Shown here: positions 7,670 to 14,593 of the stretch, one piece after another
Layout of the letters: each line of letters starts with the position of its first letter
Numbering within the stretch: the first letter of the stretch is position 1
Source of the DNA: an uncultured Eubacteriales bacterium
GTDB lineage: Bacteria > Bacillota > Clostridia > Oscillospirales > CAG-272
Assembly (NCBI GenBank): GCA_934467435.1
Contig: CAKSLR010000012.1
Location: 1 to 20,705, forward strand
DNA length: 20,705 nucleotides
Direction of reading: 5' to 3'
Notes under the pieces: generated by a model
The model's input: only the letters and a program-made list of their open reading frames with translations
What the model was told of the DNA's origin: nothing
Databases searched by the model: none
Position numbers and translations under genes: made by a program

Positions 7670-8560
7670 ATGATCATTCACGAAGAAAAAGAAAGAGAGG
7701 CGCTTTTGCGCCTTGCCATGCAGAAGGGGTACGAAAATCACCGGGTACTGGATATTCCGTTTCTGCAGCATGAGTTGACGGTCGGACTGGAAAAAGCGAT
7801 GACGATTCTTGAAGAACTCAAGAACCGTGAGTTGGTTTCCGCCCCGGAAGAAGGAGAAAAAGAGTGGCACATCATCCCCGCCCGTGCGGTGTGGGAAGCC
7901 CAGATTCTTGCCGAGGACGCAAAAGGGAAAGCCCCTGCCGAAAGCGATGATTCCGGAGACGAACTGACAAAAGGGCTCGGTGACGGAGACGAGGAAGGCG
8001 GCGACCCGGTGGTTTATGTCCTGCTTGCCGAGGGATTTGAGGAAATTGAGGCACTGATGCCCGTGGATATTCTGCGCCGGGCAGGATTACCCGTCTTTAC
8101 GGTCGGTATGACCAAAAAAGAAGTGACCGGGGCGCACGGCGTACGCGTGACCGCCGACCTGACCGCGGACGAAGCCAACGACCGCATCGGTCTGCTCATT
8201 TTGCCGGGCGGAATGCCGGGGGCAAAGAACCTGGATGAATCCCCCTTCACCAACTATTTTATCAGCCGGGCGCAGACCGACCACGGCAGGCTTGCCGCCA
8301 TCTGCGCCGCCCCCATGGTGTTGGGCAAGCGCGGACTGCTCTACGGTCTGCGGGCAACCTGTTACCCCGGGTTTGAGCAATACCTGCGCGGTGCCGCCTA
8401 TGAAGCCGACCGCCGGGTGGTGACCGATGATAACATTACCACCGCTGCCGGCATGGGCGTTGCCACGGAATTTGCCATGGAACTGGTTCGCCTGGTATGC
8501 GGAAAGCGCGCCGCCGCCAAACTGGCGGAGGACGCGATCTTCCCTCCGGCGGAAAACTGA
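7670..8560 (+). CDS. DJ-1/PfpI family protein with FtsK-gamma-like N-terminal winged helix
   Basis: 296 residues in two parts. Residues about 113-296 form a DJ-1/ThiJ/YajL domain: LLAEGFEEIEA with E127 at the position of DJ-1 Glu18, PVDILRRAGL, the PGGMPGAKNL turn, and nucleophile C212 in the elbow AAICAAP. Family members act as deglycase or glyoxalase-like enzymes, or as redox-sensitive chaperones. Residues about 8-72 align by eye with the gamma domain at the end of the neighbouring FtsK: FLQHELTVGLEKAMTILEEL against LLQRKLSIGYGKAAKILDAL. An acidic linker (about 82-112) joins the parts. The ATG at 7670 follows AGGAGG with 7 bases between. The gene lies 69 bases after ftsK. The DJ-1 domain is certain; the winged-helix assignment is a by-eye alignment, and the function of the fusion is unknown. 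Confidence 0.88.
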   Translation: MIIHEEKEREALLRLAMQKGYENHRVLDIPFLQHELTVGLEKAMTILEELKNRELVSAPEEGEKEWHIIPARAVWEAQILAEDAKGKAPAESDDSGDELTKGLGDGDEEGGDPVVYVLLAEGFEEIEALMPVDILRRAGLPVFTVGMTKKEVTGAHGVRVTADLTADEANDRIGLLILPGGMPGAKNLDESPFTNYFISRAQTDHGRLAAICAAPMVLGKRGLLYGLRATCYPGFEQYLRGAAYEADRRVVTDDNITTAAGMGVATEFAMELVRLVCGKRAAAKLAEDAIFPPAEN

Positions 8561-8601
8561 GCCGCGAACGGCAAACGGAAACACCGAGAAGGAGTTTGCA
8601 A

Positions 8602-9177
8602 ATGGATATCAAAGCAAAAAAGACCGAGTTGCGGGAAGAATATCTTGCCCGCCGCGCGGCGCTGCCGGAAGAAGAGCGGGCAAGACGGGACGGACAGGTA
8701 TGTTCGTTGATTCTCGCCTCTGCCTCTTACCGCTATGCCGAAACCATTCTGGCGTATGCCCCGCGGGAAAACGAAATTGACATTCGTCCCGCGCTTGCGG
8801 AAGCGTTGCGTGCCGGGAAACGTCTTGCCCTCCCCCGCTGCGAGGGGGAACACCAGATGACCTACCGTTATGTAGAAGACCTCTCCCACCTTGTCCCCGG
8901 TGCCTACGGCATTGCCGAGCCGGATGCCGATGCGCCGATGTTTGAAGAAGATGCCGGCCACTCGGTCCTGTGCCTGGTTCCCGGCGTGGTGTTTGATGTA
9001 CACGGCTACCGTATCGGTTACGGCGGCGGGTATTATGACCGGTTCCTGCACCGGTTTCATGGGTCGGTTGCCGGCGTGATTTATCGCGATTTTATTCTCC
9101 CCTCTCTTCCCTACGGGCGGTTTGATCTTGCCTTACCGGTCATGCTGACCGATGCCGGCGTTGTGCGCGCCAAATAA
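8602..9177 (+). CDS. 5-formyltetrahydrofolate cyclo-ligase (MTHFS)
   Basis: ATP-dependent conversion of 5-formyl-THF to 5,10-methenyl-THF, returning the storage folate to one-carbon metabolism. The 191-residue length is normal for the family. The N-terminal K4-R18 basic helix, the middle LALPRCEG strand and the signature GYRIGYGGGYYDRF (135-148) match YgfA/YqgN proteins. The frame extends upstream to 8497, overlapping the DJ-1 gene. The ATG at 8602, with GAAGGAG upstream, is the supported start. It begins 41 bases after the DJ-1 stop and is followed 16 bases later by the zinc-ribbon gene, so it is likely co-transcribed with both. Confidence 0.93.
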   Translation: MDIKAKKTELREEYLARRAALPEEERARRDGQVCSLILASASYRYAETILAYAPRENEIDIRPALAEALRAGKRLALPRCEGEHQMTYRYVEDLSHLVPGAYGIAEPDADAPMFEEDAGHSVLCLVPGVVFDVHGYRIGYGGGYYDRFLHRFHGSVAGVIYRDFILPSLPYGRFDLALPVMLTDAGVVRAK

Positions 9178-9193
9178 GGAGTGTGTCCTTTTT

Positions 9194-9859
9194 ATGATTG
9201 TCGGGAACCATAAGACCTTTGTCGCATACCGCTGCCCGCATTGCGGCGGTGGCGTGGTCGGCGTGGCGGGTGATGTTCTGCTTGCCGGCGGCAGAGTGCT
9301 GAAACTGAAATGCCCCTGCGGGGAAAGCAGCATGAGTCTTGCCGAGGCGGATGCCGAGCACCTGCGGCTGACCGTTCCCTGCCTGCTTTGCGGCAGCGAG
9401 CACCGCTTTTTGGTATCGCGGCGCGTTTTTTACGCGCGGGATCTGTTCCTGCTCAACTGTCCCTACAGCAATCTGGATATCGCATTTATCGGAGATGAGG
9501 ACAAGGTGAGCGCAGCACTGGAAGAAAACGAAAAGGAGCTGCACCGCCTGTTTGCGGATGCAGGACTTGCCTCTCTTTCCCGCCTGCACCAAAAAGATCC
9601 CAGTGCGGCGCTGCTGCCGGACGTGGGTGTGCTTGACATCATCCGTTTTTTAGTGGAAGACCTTTCGGACGAAGGAAAGGTTGAATGTCCGTGCGGGAGC
9701 GGCGTATATGAAACGGAACTGGTACCGCGCGGCGTGCGCGTGTTTTGCGAGGGGTGCGGTGCGGAGTATATCTTCCCCGTCAACAGTGTTGAGGCGGCGC
9801 AGGATTTTCTTTCCTGCGATCACCTGACCCTTCATCTTCCGCAAAGCGAATCTCACTGA
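9194..9859 (+). CDS. Uncharacterised multi-zinc-ribbon protein
   Basis: 221 residues that I do not recognise as a named family. Cysteine pairs recur along the chain: C14/C17 (CPHC), C40/C42 (CPC), C63/C66 (CLLC), C165/C167 (CPC) and C185/C188 (CEGC), with a lone C89. These would make two or more zinc-ribbon knuckles, one group at each end. Between them is an acidic helical stretch (about 100-160) with no membrane segment or signal peptide, so it is probably cytosolic. The CPCG elements and a final CEGCGAEYIF ribbon suggest nucleic-acid or protein binding, but no catalytic motif is visible. The ATG at 9194 is chosen because the AAGGAG overlapping the MTHFS stop lies upstream, though at rather long spacing. 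It is the last gene of the ftsK cluster and ends at a bidirectional terminator. Confidence 0.8.
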   Translation: MIVGNHKTFVAYRCPHCGGGVVGVAGDVLLAGGRVLKLKCPCGESSMSLAEADAEHLRLTVPCLLCGSEHRFLVSRRVFYARDLFLLNCPYSNLDIAFIGDEDKVSAALEENEKELHRLFADAGLASLSRLHQKDPSAALLPDVGVLDIIRFLVEDLSDEGKVECPCGSGVYETELVPRGVRVFCEGCGAEYIFPVNSVEAAQDFLSCDHLTLHLPQSESH

Positions 9860-9893
9860 AAAAACGGGCGGCAGATGATTCTGCCGCCCGTTT
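9859..9893. terminator. Bidirectional terminator between zinc-ribbon gene and amidase
   Basis: A perfect 14-bp stem, AAACGGGCGGCAGA (9862-9875) and TCTGCCGCCCGTTT (9880-9893), has a TGAT loop. The minus strand continues the T-run to six and is the stronger direction, serving the amidase. The plus strand ends in TTT then CAG. It overlaps the stop codons of both converging genes. Confidence 0.88.
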
Positions 9894-10459
9894 CAGCGCC
9901 TGCCGAGAAAGGTGAGAATGCCCCGGTAAATCCCCTCGGCAAATAAATCGGGGCGGGATGCCATCAGAGACGCATCTCCCGGGTTGGTGATAAACCCGAT
10001 CTCCGACAGCACCGCCGGCATGGCGGTGCGCCGCAGAACATAGAGCCCGGGGCGGGCAATCACACCGCGGTTCCGTAGCCCCGTTACATCGGCAAGTTGC
10101 CCTCCGATGGCAAGCGCAAGCCGATACGCCGTTCCCACCGTTTGATACACCAGCTGTTCACTGCCCGATGCCGCCGGATTCTCCGCCGCGTTGGTATGAA
10201 TACTGATAAAATAATCCGCTCCCCAGGTATTGGCATCCTGTACCCGCAGTGCCAGGCTGCTTGCGTTGCTCTGCCCGATCTGGGTCTCGGGCGTGGGGCG
10301 GGAAAGGCGCACGGTGAAACCACCGTCTGCTTCCAGCAGTGCAGCAAGTTCAAACCCGACGGTGTATGTAATATCCTGTTCCCGCAGACCGTTCCCCTCC
10401 GCGCCCGAGTTGGGGCTTTTCGGATTGTGTCCCTGGTCAATGTAAATTCTGACTGCCAT
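9893..10459 (-). CDS. N-acetylmuramoyl-L-alanine amidase (Amidase_3), no signal peptide
   Basis: A zinc amidase that cleaves the bond between MurNAc and the L-Ala of the stem peptide. The 188-residue protein is just the catalytic domain. H11 (YIDQGHN), E27 (GLREQDI) and H88 (ISIHTNA) are the zinc ligands, and E153 (LSEIGFITN) is the catalytic glutamate. The first residues are already the first beta strand, with no signal peptide, SH3b, SPOR or other wall-binding domain. Signal-less Amidase_3 enzymes such as Bacillus CwlC act in mother-cell lysis during sporulation; a similar role here is inference. The frame is open to 10495, but the ATG at 10459 with AAGGAG upstream is the supported start. 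It is divergent from the TtcA-like gene. Confidence 0.9.
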   Translation of the reverse strand: MAVRIYIDQGHNPKSPNSGAEGNGLREQDITYTVGFELAALLEADGGFTVRLSRPTPETQIGQSNASSLALRVQDANTWGADYFISIHTNAAENPAASGSEQLVYQTVGTAYRLALAIGGQLADVTGLRNRGVIARPGLYVLRRTAMPAVLSEIGFITNPGDASLMASRPDLFAEGIYRGILTFLGRR

Positions 10460-10532
10460 CTTTCTCTCCTTATGCTGCCGTGCGGCAGACCGCACTCTGC
10501 TATCATACTATGCGAAAAGAAGGTTTTTGTGA

Positions 10533-11269
10533 ATGAACGAACTGCAACGCATTCTCGGATTTGTGCGCCGGGCGCTGGATGACTACCGCATGATTGAAGC
10601 CGGCGACCGCGTCGCCGTCGGTGTTTCTGTCGGTAAGGATTCTCTGACCCTGCTCACGGCACTGTGCGAGGTACGGCGGTTTTACCCCATTCCGTTTGAT
10701 GTCTGCGCCATTACGGTAGATATGGGCTTTCCCGGTACGGATTTTTCCCCGGTCGCCGCTTTCTGCGCGTCTCTCGGGGTGGAATACCGCGTGGTAAAAA
10801 CCGATATTGCCGAGATCGTATTCGACATCCGCCGGGAAAGCAATCCTGTTCCCTCTGTGCCAAAATGCGTCGTGGCGCGCTGCACCATGCTGCGGCGGAA
10901 ATGGGTTGCCGTAAGGTAGCGCTCGGGCACCACTTTGACGATGTGGTGGATACCTTTATGCTGAACCTGTTTTTTGAAGGGCGGCTTGGGTGTTTTTCCC
11001 CAGTCACCTACCTTTCCCGCGCCGGGCTGACCCTGATCCGCCCCTTGCTTTACGCGCAGGAAAAAGATATTCTCTATTACGTCCGGCACGCCCCCGCGCT
11101 GCCGGTGCTGCCGTCCCCCTGCCCCGAAAACCACGCCACAGAACGGGAAAACATGAAACACCTGTTACATGATCTGGAAAAGAAATACAAAGGGCTGCGG
11201 CACCGCATTTTCGGCGCCCTGTGCCGCGGGGAACTGGACGGATTCCATCCCGAAGGAGAAAGTCGCTGA
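10533..11269 (+). pseudogene. TtcA-family PP-loop tRNA thiolation gene, frameshifted
   Basis: Two overlapping frames (10533-10919 and 10865-11269) make one TtcA-like protein of about 245 residues. TtcA inserts sulfur at cytidine 32 of tRNA using ATP and an iron-sulfur cluster. The 5' frame has the PP-loop (VGVSVGKDSL) and the 3' frame resumes with CAKMRRGALHHAA and GHHFDDVVDT. The break is near 10847. Adding one T there would turn the sequence after AATCC into codons for C-S-L-C, restoring the expected NPCSLCAKMRRG cluster motif. The PP-loop is SVGKDS instead of SGGKDS, a second deviation. The gene has an AAGAAGG Shine-Dalgarno site and an intact terminator. It is either a decaying pseudogene or an assembly error; the family assignment itself is firm. 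Confidence 0.85.
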
Positions 11270-11270
11270 A

Positions 11271-11311
11271 AAAAGAGGCGCCATCCGAGCATCGGATGGC
11301 GCCTCATTTTT
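11271..11311. terminator. Bidirectional terminator between TtcA-like gene and cca
   Basis: A perfect 14-bp stem, GAGGCGCCATCCGA (11275-11288) and TCGGATGGCGCCTC (11292-11305), has a 3-base loop. The plus strand is followed by ATTTTT. The minus strand is followed by a run of T from the A-tract at 11269-11274. It serves both convergent genes. Confidence 0.92.
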
Positions 11312-12555
11312 CAGGATTCGGTTTCGGCAAAGGCAAGTAGCGCTTCCCGTTCATTGGGCACGGTGCCGTCCAGCACCGCTGCCAGCAGGCGGCGCAGGCA
11401 AAGCCCGAGCGCCTTTCCCTCGGGAATCCCCGCACAAAGCAGATCCCGCCCGTTGACGGCGAGATCGGCAAGCGAGCAGCAGACGCCCGCTTTCTGTATC
11501 CCGGCAAGACACAAAAGCGCCTCTTCCGCCTGTCGGGCATCCGTTTCGTCTTGCCGTGTGCGTGCCATCGCCAGATGCATCTCTAAAAGTCGACCGGCAT
11601 CGGGAAACCCGACATTTGCCGCCAGACGGCGGAGATCCCGTTCCCCGCCCTGCCACGGATCCTCCGCATGCGCCAGCAGTTTTTTCACGGTATCTCTGGT
11701 GTGACGGTCACTGCGCAGCCCGTCCAGAATGGCACCGGCTTCCTCTGCCCGGTCTCCCCGGAATGCAAAAAGGAACGCCGCCCAGCGCAAAAGCGGATCC
11801 CCCGGCAGTGCATCTACGAGCATCGGCGTTTCCGGCAGCAGAGAAAGCCCCGGCACCGCAAGGGTAAGCGACGCCGCCTCTTCCTGCAAAATCCGCCCGG
11901 CGGCGACGCCGCAAAGCAGTTTTTCCACCTCTTCCCGTACCCGTTCCCGGGAGATGGAAGAAAGGAGCGGCGCGTGGCGCCGCGCCTCGGCGGCGGTGTT
12001 TTCATCCAACGAAAAATCAAGGGTTGCGGCAAAACGGAACGCCCGCAAAACGCGCAGCGCATCCTCACGGAACCGACGTCCCGGTTCCCCCACCGCACGG
12101 ATACACCGTGCGGCGATGTCGGCAGCCCCCCCTGTATAATCCACAATTCCTCGCGCCGGGTGGTAGGCAATGGCGTTCATCGTAAAATCCCGGCGGATGA
12201 CATCCTCCCGCAGCCCCGTGGCAAACGTCACCGCGTCCGGGTGGCGGTTATCCCGGTACCCCCCGTCAATCCGATAGGTGGTAATCTCCAGCGGCATGCC
12301 GCCAACAAGCAGGGTAACCGTACCGTGACGGATGCCGGTATCGATCAGTTTTTCTCCGGCAAACAGACGGTGCACCTCGTCCGGCAGGGCAGCGGTGGTC
12401 ATATCGTAATCGTGCGGCGTCACGCCACGCAAAAGATCCCGCACGCAGCCACCGACCAGGTAAACCTCCACCCCCGCCGCATCAAAGCGGCGCATGGTGC
12501 GTAAAACTTCCTCCGGCAAGGGAAAATGCACGGGTCTTTCGCCCTTTTGCCCCAT
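11311..12555 (-). CDS. cca: CCA tRNA nucleotidyltransferase / poly(A) polymerase family
   Basis: A template-independent enzyme that adds or repairs the 3' CCA of tRNA. The 414-residue protein is of class II type. The nucleotidyltransferase motif runs LVGGCVRDLLRG then HDYDMTT, with the two metal-binding aspartates in DYD. RRDFTMNAIAY and EDALRVLRAFRFA are the conserved neck and nucleotide-selection segments. The C-terminal half is helical and poorly conserved. The frame begins at a GTG at 12564, but that codon abuts the AAGGAGG. The ATG at 12555 has this site 8 bases upstream, so I use it. Its promoter overlaps the end of murC. Whether it adds all three bases or only part cannot be read. Confidence 0.93.
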   Translation of the reverse strand: MGQKGERPVHFPLPEEVLRTMRRFDAAGVEVYLVGGCVRDLLRGVTPHDYDMTTAALPDEVHRLFAGEKLIDTGIRHGTVTLLVGGMPLEITTYRIDGGYRDNRHPDAVTFATGLREDVIRRDFTMNAIAYHPARGIVDYTGGAADIAARCIRAVGEPGRRFREDALRVLRAFRFAATLDFSLDENTAAEARRHAPLLSSISRERVREEVEKLLCGVAAGRILQEEAASLTLAVPGLSLLPETPMLVDALPGDPLLRWAAFLFAFRGDRAEEAGAILDGLRSDRHTRDTVKKLLAHAEDPWQGGERDLRRLAANVGFPDAGRLLEMHLAMARTRQDETDARQAEEALLCLAGIQKAGVCCSLADLAVNGRDLLCAGIPEGKALGLCLRRLLAAVLDGTVPNEREALLAFAETES

Positions 12556-12587
12556 CGCTGCCACCTCCTTTCGGATTCTTTTTCTTT

Positions 12588-12616
12588 ATTTTAACACAAC
12601 CATGCCATTTTTTCAA
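12588..12616 (-). promoter_or_regulatory. cca promoter, overlapping the murC stop codon
   Basis: On the minus strand, TTGAAA (12616-12611), a 17-base spacer, then TAAAAT (12593-12588) preceded by TGT, giving an extended -10. The -35 box contains the TGA stop of murC (12615-12613). No terminator separates murC from cca, so cca may receive both its own and read-through transcription. Confidence 0.78.
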
Positions 12617-14037
12617 GTCCTGCCCAAGGAACCGAGAGAGGTGTGAATATCCCCCGCCCCCATGAGAACAATCAAATCCCCCGCCCGGCAGGCATCGGCA
12701 AGGTGCGCGGTGACGTCTGCCGGCGTTTTGGCATAATGGGCACCGGGAATGGCTTCTGCCAGCGCACGGGAACTGACGTTGCCGGGGTCGTGCTCCCGAG
12801 CCGCGTAAATATCCATCAAAGTCACATCATCCGCCACCGAAAGTGCCTCGGCAAAGCGGGAAAAGAAAGCGGCGGTGCGGGTGTAGGTATGCGGCTGAAA
12901 CACGCAAAAGAGTCGCCCGTGCGGCGGTGCTGCAGCGCTTTTCACCGACTCCCGCCCGGTTTCTTTGTTCAGCACCTCCCGCAGTGCGGCAAGGGAGGCG
13001 GCAATTTCGGTCGGATGGTGGGCGTAATCTTCATAAACCGCAGCCCCGCAGAAGATTCCGATGCGGCTGAGGCGGCGCGGCACGCCGGAAAACGCTGCCA
13101 GCGCCGCTGCGGCAGCGGAAAACGAAACCCCGCACACCTCTCCTACCGCCAGCGCAGCCAAGGCATTTTGCAGATTGTGGCGCCCCGGAACCGCCAACTG
13201 CACCCGCCCGCGCCGCACCCCGCGGTAACGGTAATCAAACGCATAGCAGCCTTCCTGTTCCGTCACGGCATCTGCCCGCGCATCCGAGCCGGCAAGCGTG
13301 CCGAACCGAATGATGTCCGCCCCGTCCGGAACCGTAAGGAGGGGAAGTCCCGCATCGGGCAGAATGATTGTCTCGGCACGGCGAATGTAGTCGGAAAAGG
13401 AACGCAAAAGGTGCGCCTCACTCTGAAAATAATCGGTATGTTCCATTTCGCAGTTCAGCACAACCGCCACGCGCGGGGAAAGGCAAAGAAACGAATCGCG
13501 GTATTCACACGCCTCGCAAAGAAAGATTTCCTCTCCCCCAAGGCAGTAGGTTTCGCCGGTTGCCGACAGCCCAGCGCCCGATGCCACCGTAGGCGCAAGC
13601 CCCGCATGGCGGAGGATAGCGCTTGCCATGGCGGTGACCGTACTTTTTCCGTGCATCCCTGCCACGCCGATGCGCAAAGGGTATAACCACATGAGATATC
13701 CCAGCAGATCCGCACGCGAAAAACACGGGATTCCCGCCGCCCGTGCTGCCAGCCACTCCGGGTTATCTTCCGGCAACGCCAGCGTATAAATCAGCGCCCC
13801 GGCATCGGGCGGCAGATTTTCCTTCCGATGCCCGACCGCAACCGGAATTCCCGCCGCCCGCAACCGCGCAACTCCTTCCCCCGCCTCCCGGTCCGACCCG
13901 CAAACGACAAATCCTCGCGCCTGCAGCAAAAATGCAAGCGCTTGCATCCCAACACCGCCAATCCCGACAAAAAACACGCATTTCCCGGAAAGAAAGCTCT
14001 CCCCGATCGTCTTGTGCCCCGCAAATGTATTTTCCAT
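12613..14037 (-). CDS. murC: UDP-N-acetylmuramate--L-alanine ligase
   Basis: An ATP-dependent cytosolic ligase that adds L-Ala to UDP-MurNAc in peptidoglycan synthesis. The product is 474 residues from the ATG at 14037, a normal length. FVGIGGVGMQ (23-32) is the N-terminal UDP-binding Rossmann loop. The P-loop GMHGKST (127-133) has Met where MurC usually has Thr (GTHGKT). The conserved motifs HNLQNALAAL and YEDYAHHPTEI, and the C-terminal LMGAGDI, are all present. The Shine-Dalgarno site AGAAGG is 15 bases from this ATG but 9 bases from a TTG at 14043, which would add two residues. The frame is open to a TTG at 14079. It is divergent from spoVG. Confidence 0.95.
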   Translation of the reverse strand: MENTFAGHKTIGESFLSGKCVFFVGIGGVGMQALAFLLQARGFVVCGSDREAGEGVARLRAAGIPVAVGHRKENLPPDAGALIYTLALPEDNPEWLAARAAGIPCFSRADLLGYLMWLYPLRIGVAGMHGKSTVTAMASAILRHAGLAPTVASGAGLSATGETYCLGGEEIFLCEACEYRDSFLCLSPRVAVVLNCEMEHTDYFQSEAHLLRSFSDYIRRAETIILPDAGLPLLTVPDGADIIRFGTLAGSDARADAVTEQEGCYAFDYRYRGVRRGRVQLAVPGRHNLQNALAALAVGEVCGVSFSAAAAALAAFSGVPRRLSRIGIFCGAAVYEDYAHHPTEIAASLAALREVLNKETGRESVKSAAAPPHGRLFCVFQPHTYTRTAAFFSRFAEALSVADDVTLMDIYAAREHDPGNVSSRALAEAIPGAHYAKTPADVTAHLADACRAGDLIVLMGAGDIHTSLGSLGRT

Positions 14038-14124
14038 TGACAAAAAACCACACCTTCTTTCTGTTTTCCCGCCCCCCAAATCGCCGGAGGTTTAACAAAA
14101 GTTATACGGGCTATTACTACTGTA

Positions 14125-14153
14125 TTCACATTTTTCCGATATACTTTTATCAT
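14125..14153 (+). promoter_or_regulatory. Probable spoVG promoter
   Basis: TTCACA (14125-14130), a 17-base spacer, then TATCAT (14148-14153), about 43 bases before the start codon. Bacillus spoVG is sigma-H controlled, but I see no clear sigma-H site here. The murC promoter on the other strand was not confidently located. A TATAAC (14106-14101) is the best -10 candidate, without a good -35. Confidence 0.5.
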
Positions 14154-14195
14154 CCGCAAAACCACAAATTCAATCTAACGAGGAAGGACAAAACC

Positions 14196-14510
14196 ATGCA
14201 GATCACAGACATCAAAATCAGAAAATTCTTTGACGAGGGTCCGATGAAGGCGGTTGTTTCCGTCACATTTGACGATGCGCTTGCCGTTCATGACATTAAG
14301 GTGATTCACGCACGTGAGCGGTTTTTTATCGTCATGCCCAGCCGCAAGAACCCCGATGGTACCTATCGCGACATCGTGCACCCCATCAATTCGCAGTTCC
14401 GCACAGAACTGGAAAACGCTGTCATCGATGCTTACCACGTGCAACTTGCCGCACAGGAAGCGGAAGCCGCCGAGGAAGCGGCTATGCAGGCAGAGGCATC
14501 GCTCCTCTGA
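14196..14510 (+). CDS. spoVG: SpoVG family RNA/DNA-binding regulator
   Basis: A small site-specific nucleic-acid-binding regulator, first known from asymmetric septation in Bacillus and conserved in many non-sporulating Firmicutes. The 104-residue length fits the family. Visible family motifs are MQITDIKIRK at the start, VHDIKVIHARERFFIVMPSR (31-50), NPDGTYRDIVHPI (52-64) and the helix FRTELENAVIDAYH (68-81). After that comes an Ala/Glu-rich tail of about 20 residues. The start has AGGAAGGA upstream. It is monocistronic: own promoter region, and a strong terminator 10 bases after the stop. Confidence 0.95.
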   Translation: MQITDIKIRKFFDEGPMKAVVSVTFDDALAVHDIKVIHARERFFIVMPSRKNPDGTYRDIVHPINSQFRTELENAVIDAYHVQLAAQEAEAAEEAAMQAEASLL

Positions 14511-14520
14511 TCGGCAAAGA

Positions 14521-14556
14521 AAACCTGCCGGGGTAAACCCCGGCGGGTTTCTTTTT
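14521..14556 (+). terminator. Intrinsic terminator of spoVG
   Basis: AAACCTGCCGGGG (14521-14533), loop TAAA, CCCCGGCGGGTTT (14538-14550), giving 13 pairs including one G-U, followed by CTTTTTCTC. It separates spoVG from the glycosyltransferase gene, whose promoter must lie in or just after this hairpin or depend on read-through. Confidence 0.9.
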
Positions 14557-14593
14557 CTCTCCTTTACATACGTTTTCCGGGGGAGAAAGTGGC

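Noticed and set aside
5777..7870. 697-codon open frame on the minus strand opposite ftsK
   Set aside because: It is antisense to the well-supported FtsK motor and its composition is the mirror of that gene. It is rich in His and Arg runs and has no recognisable domain or ribosome-binding site.
12643..13686. 347-codon plus-strand frame opposite murC
   Set aside because: A shadow of murC; low-complexity His/Arg/Gly composition and no motif.
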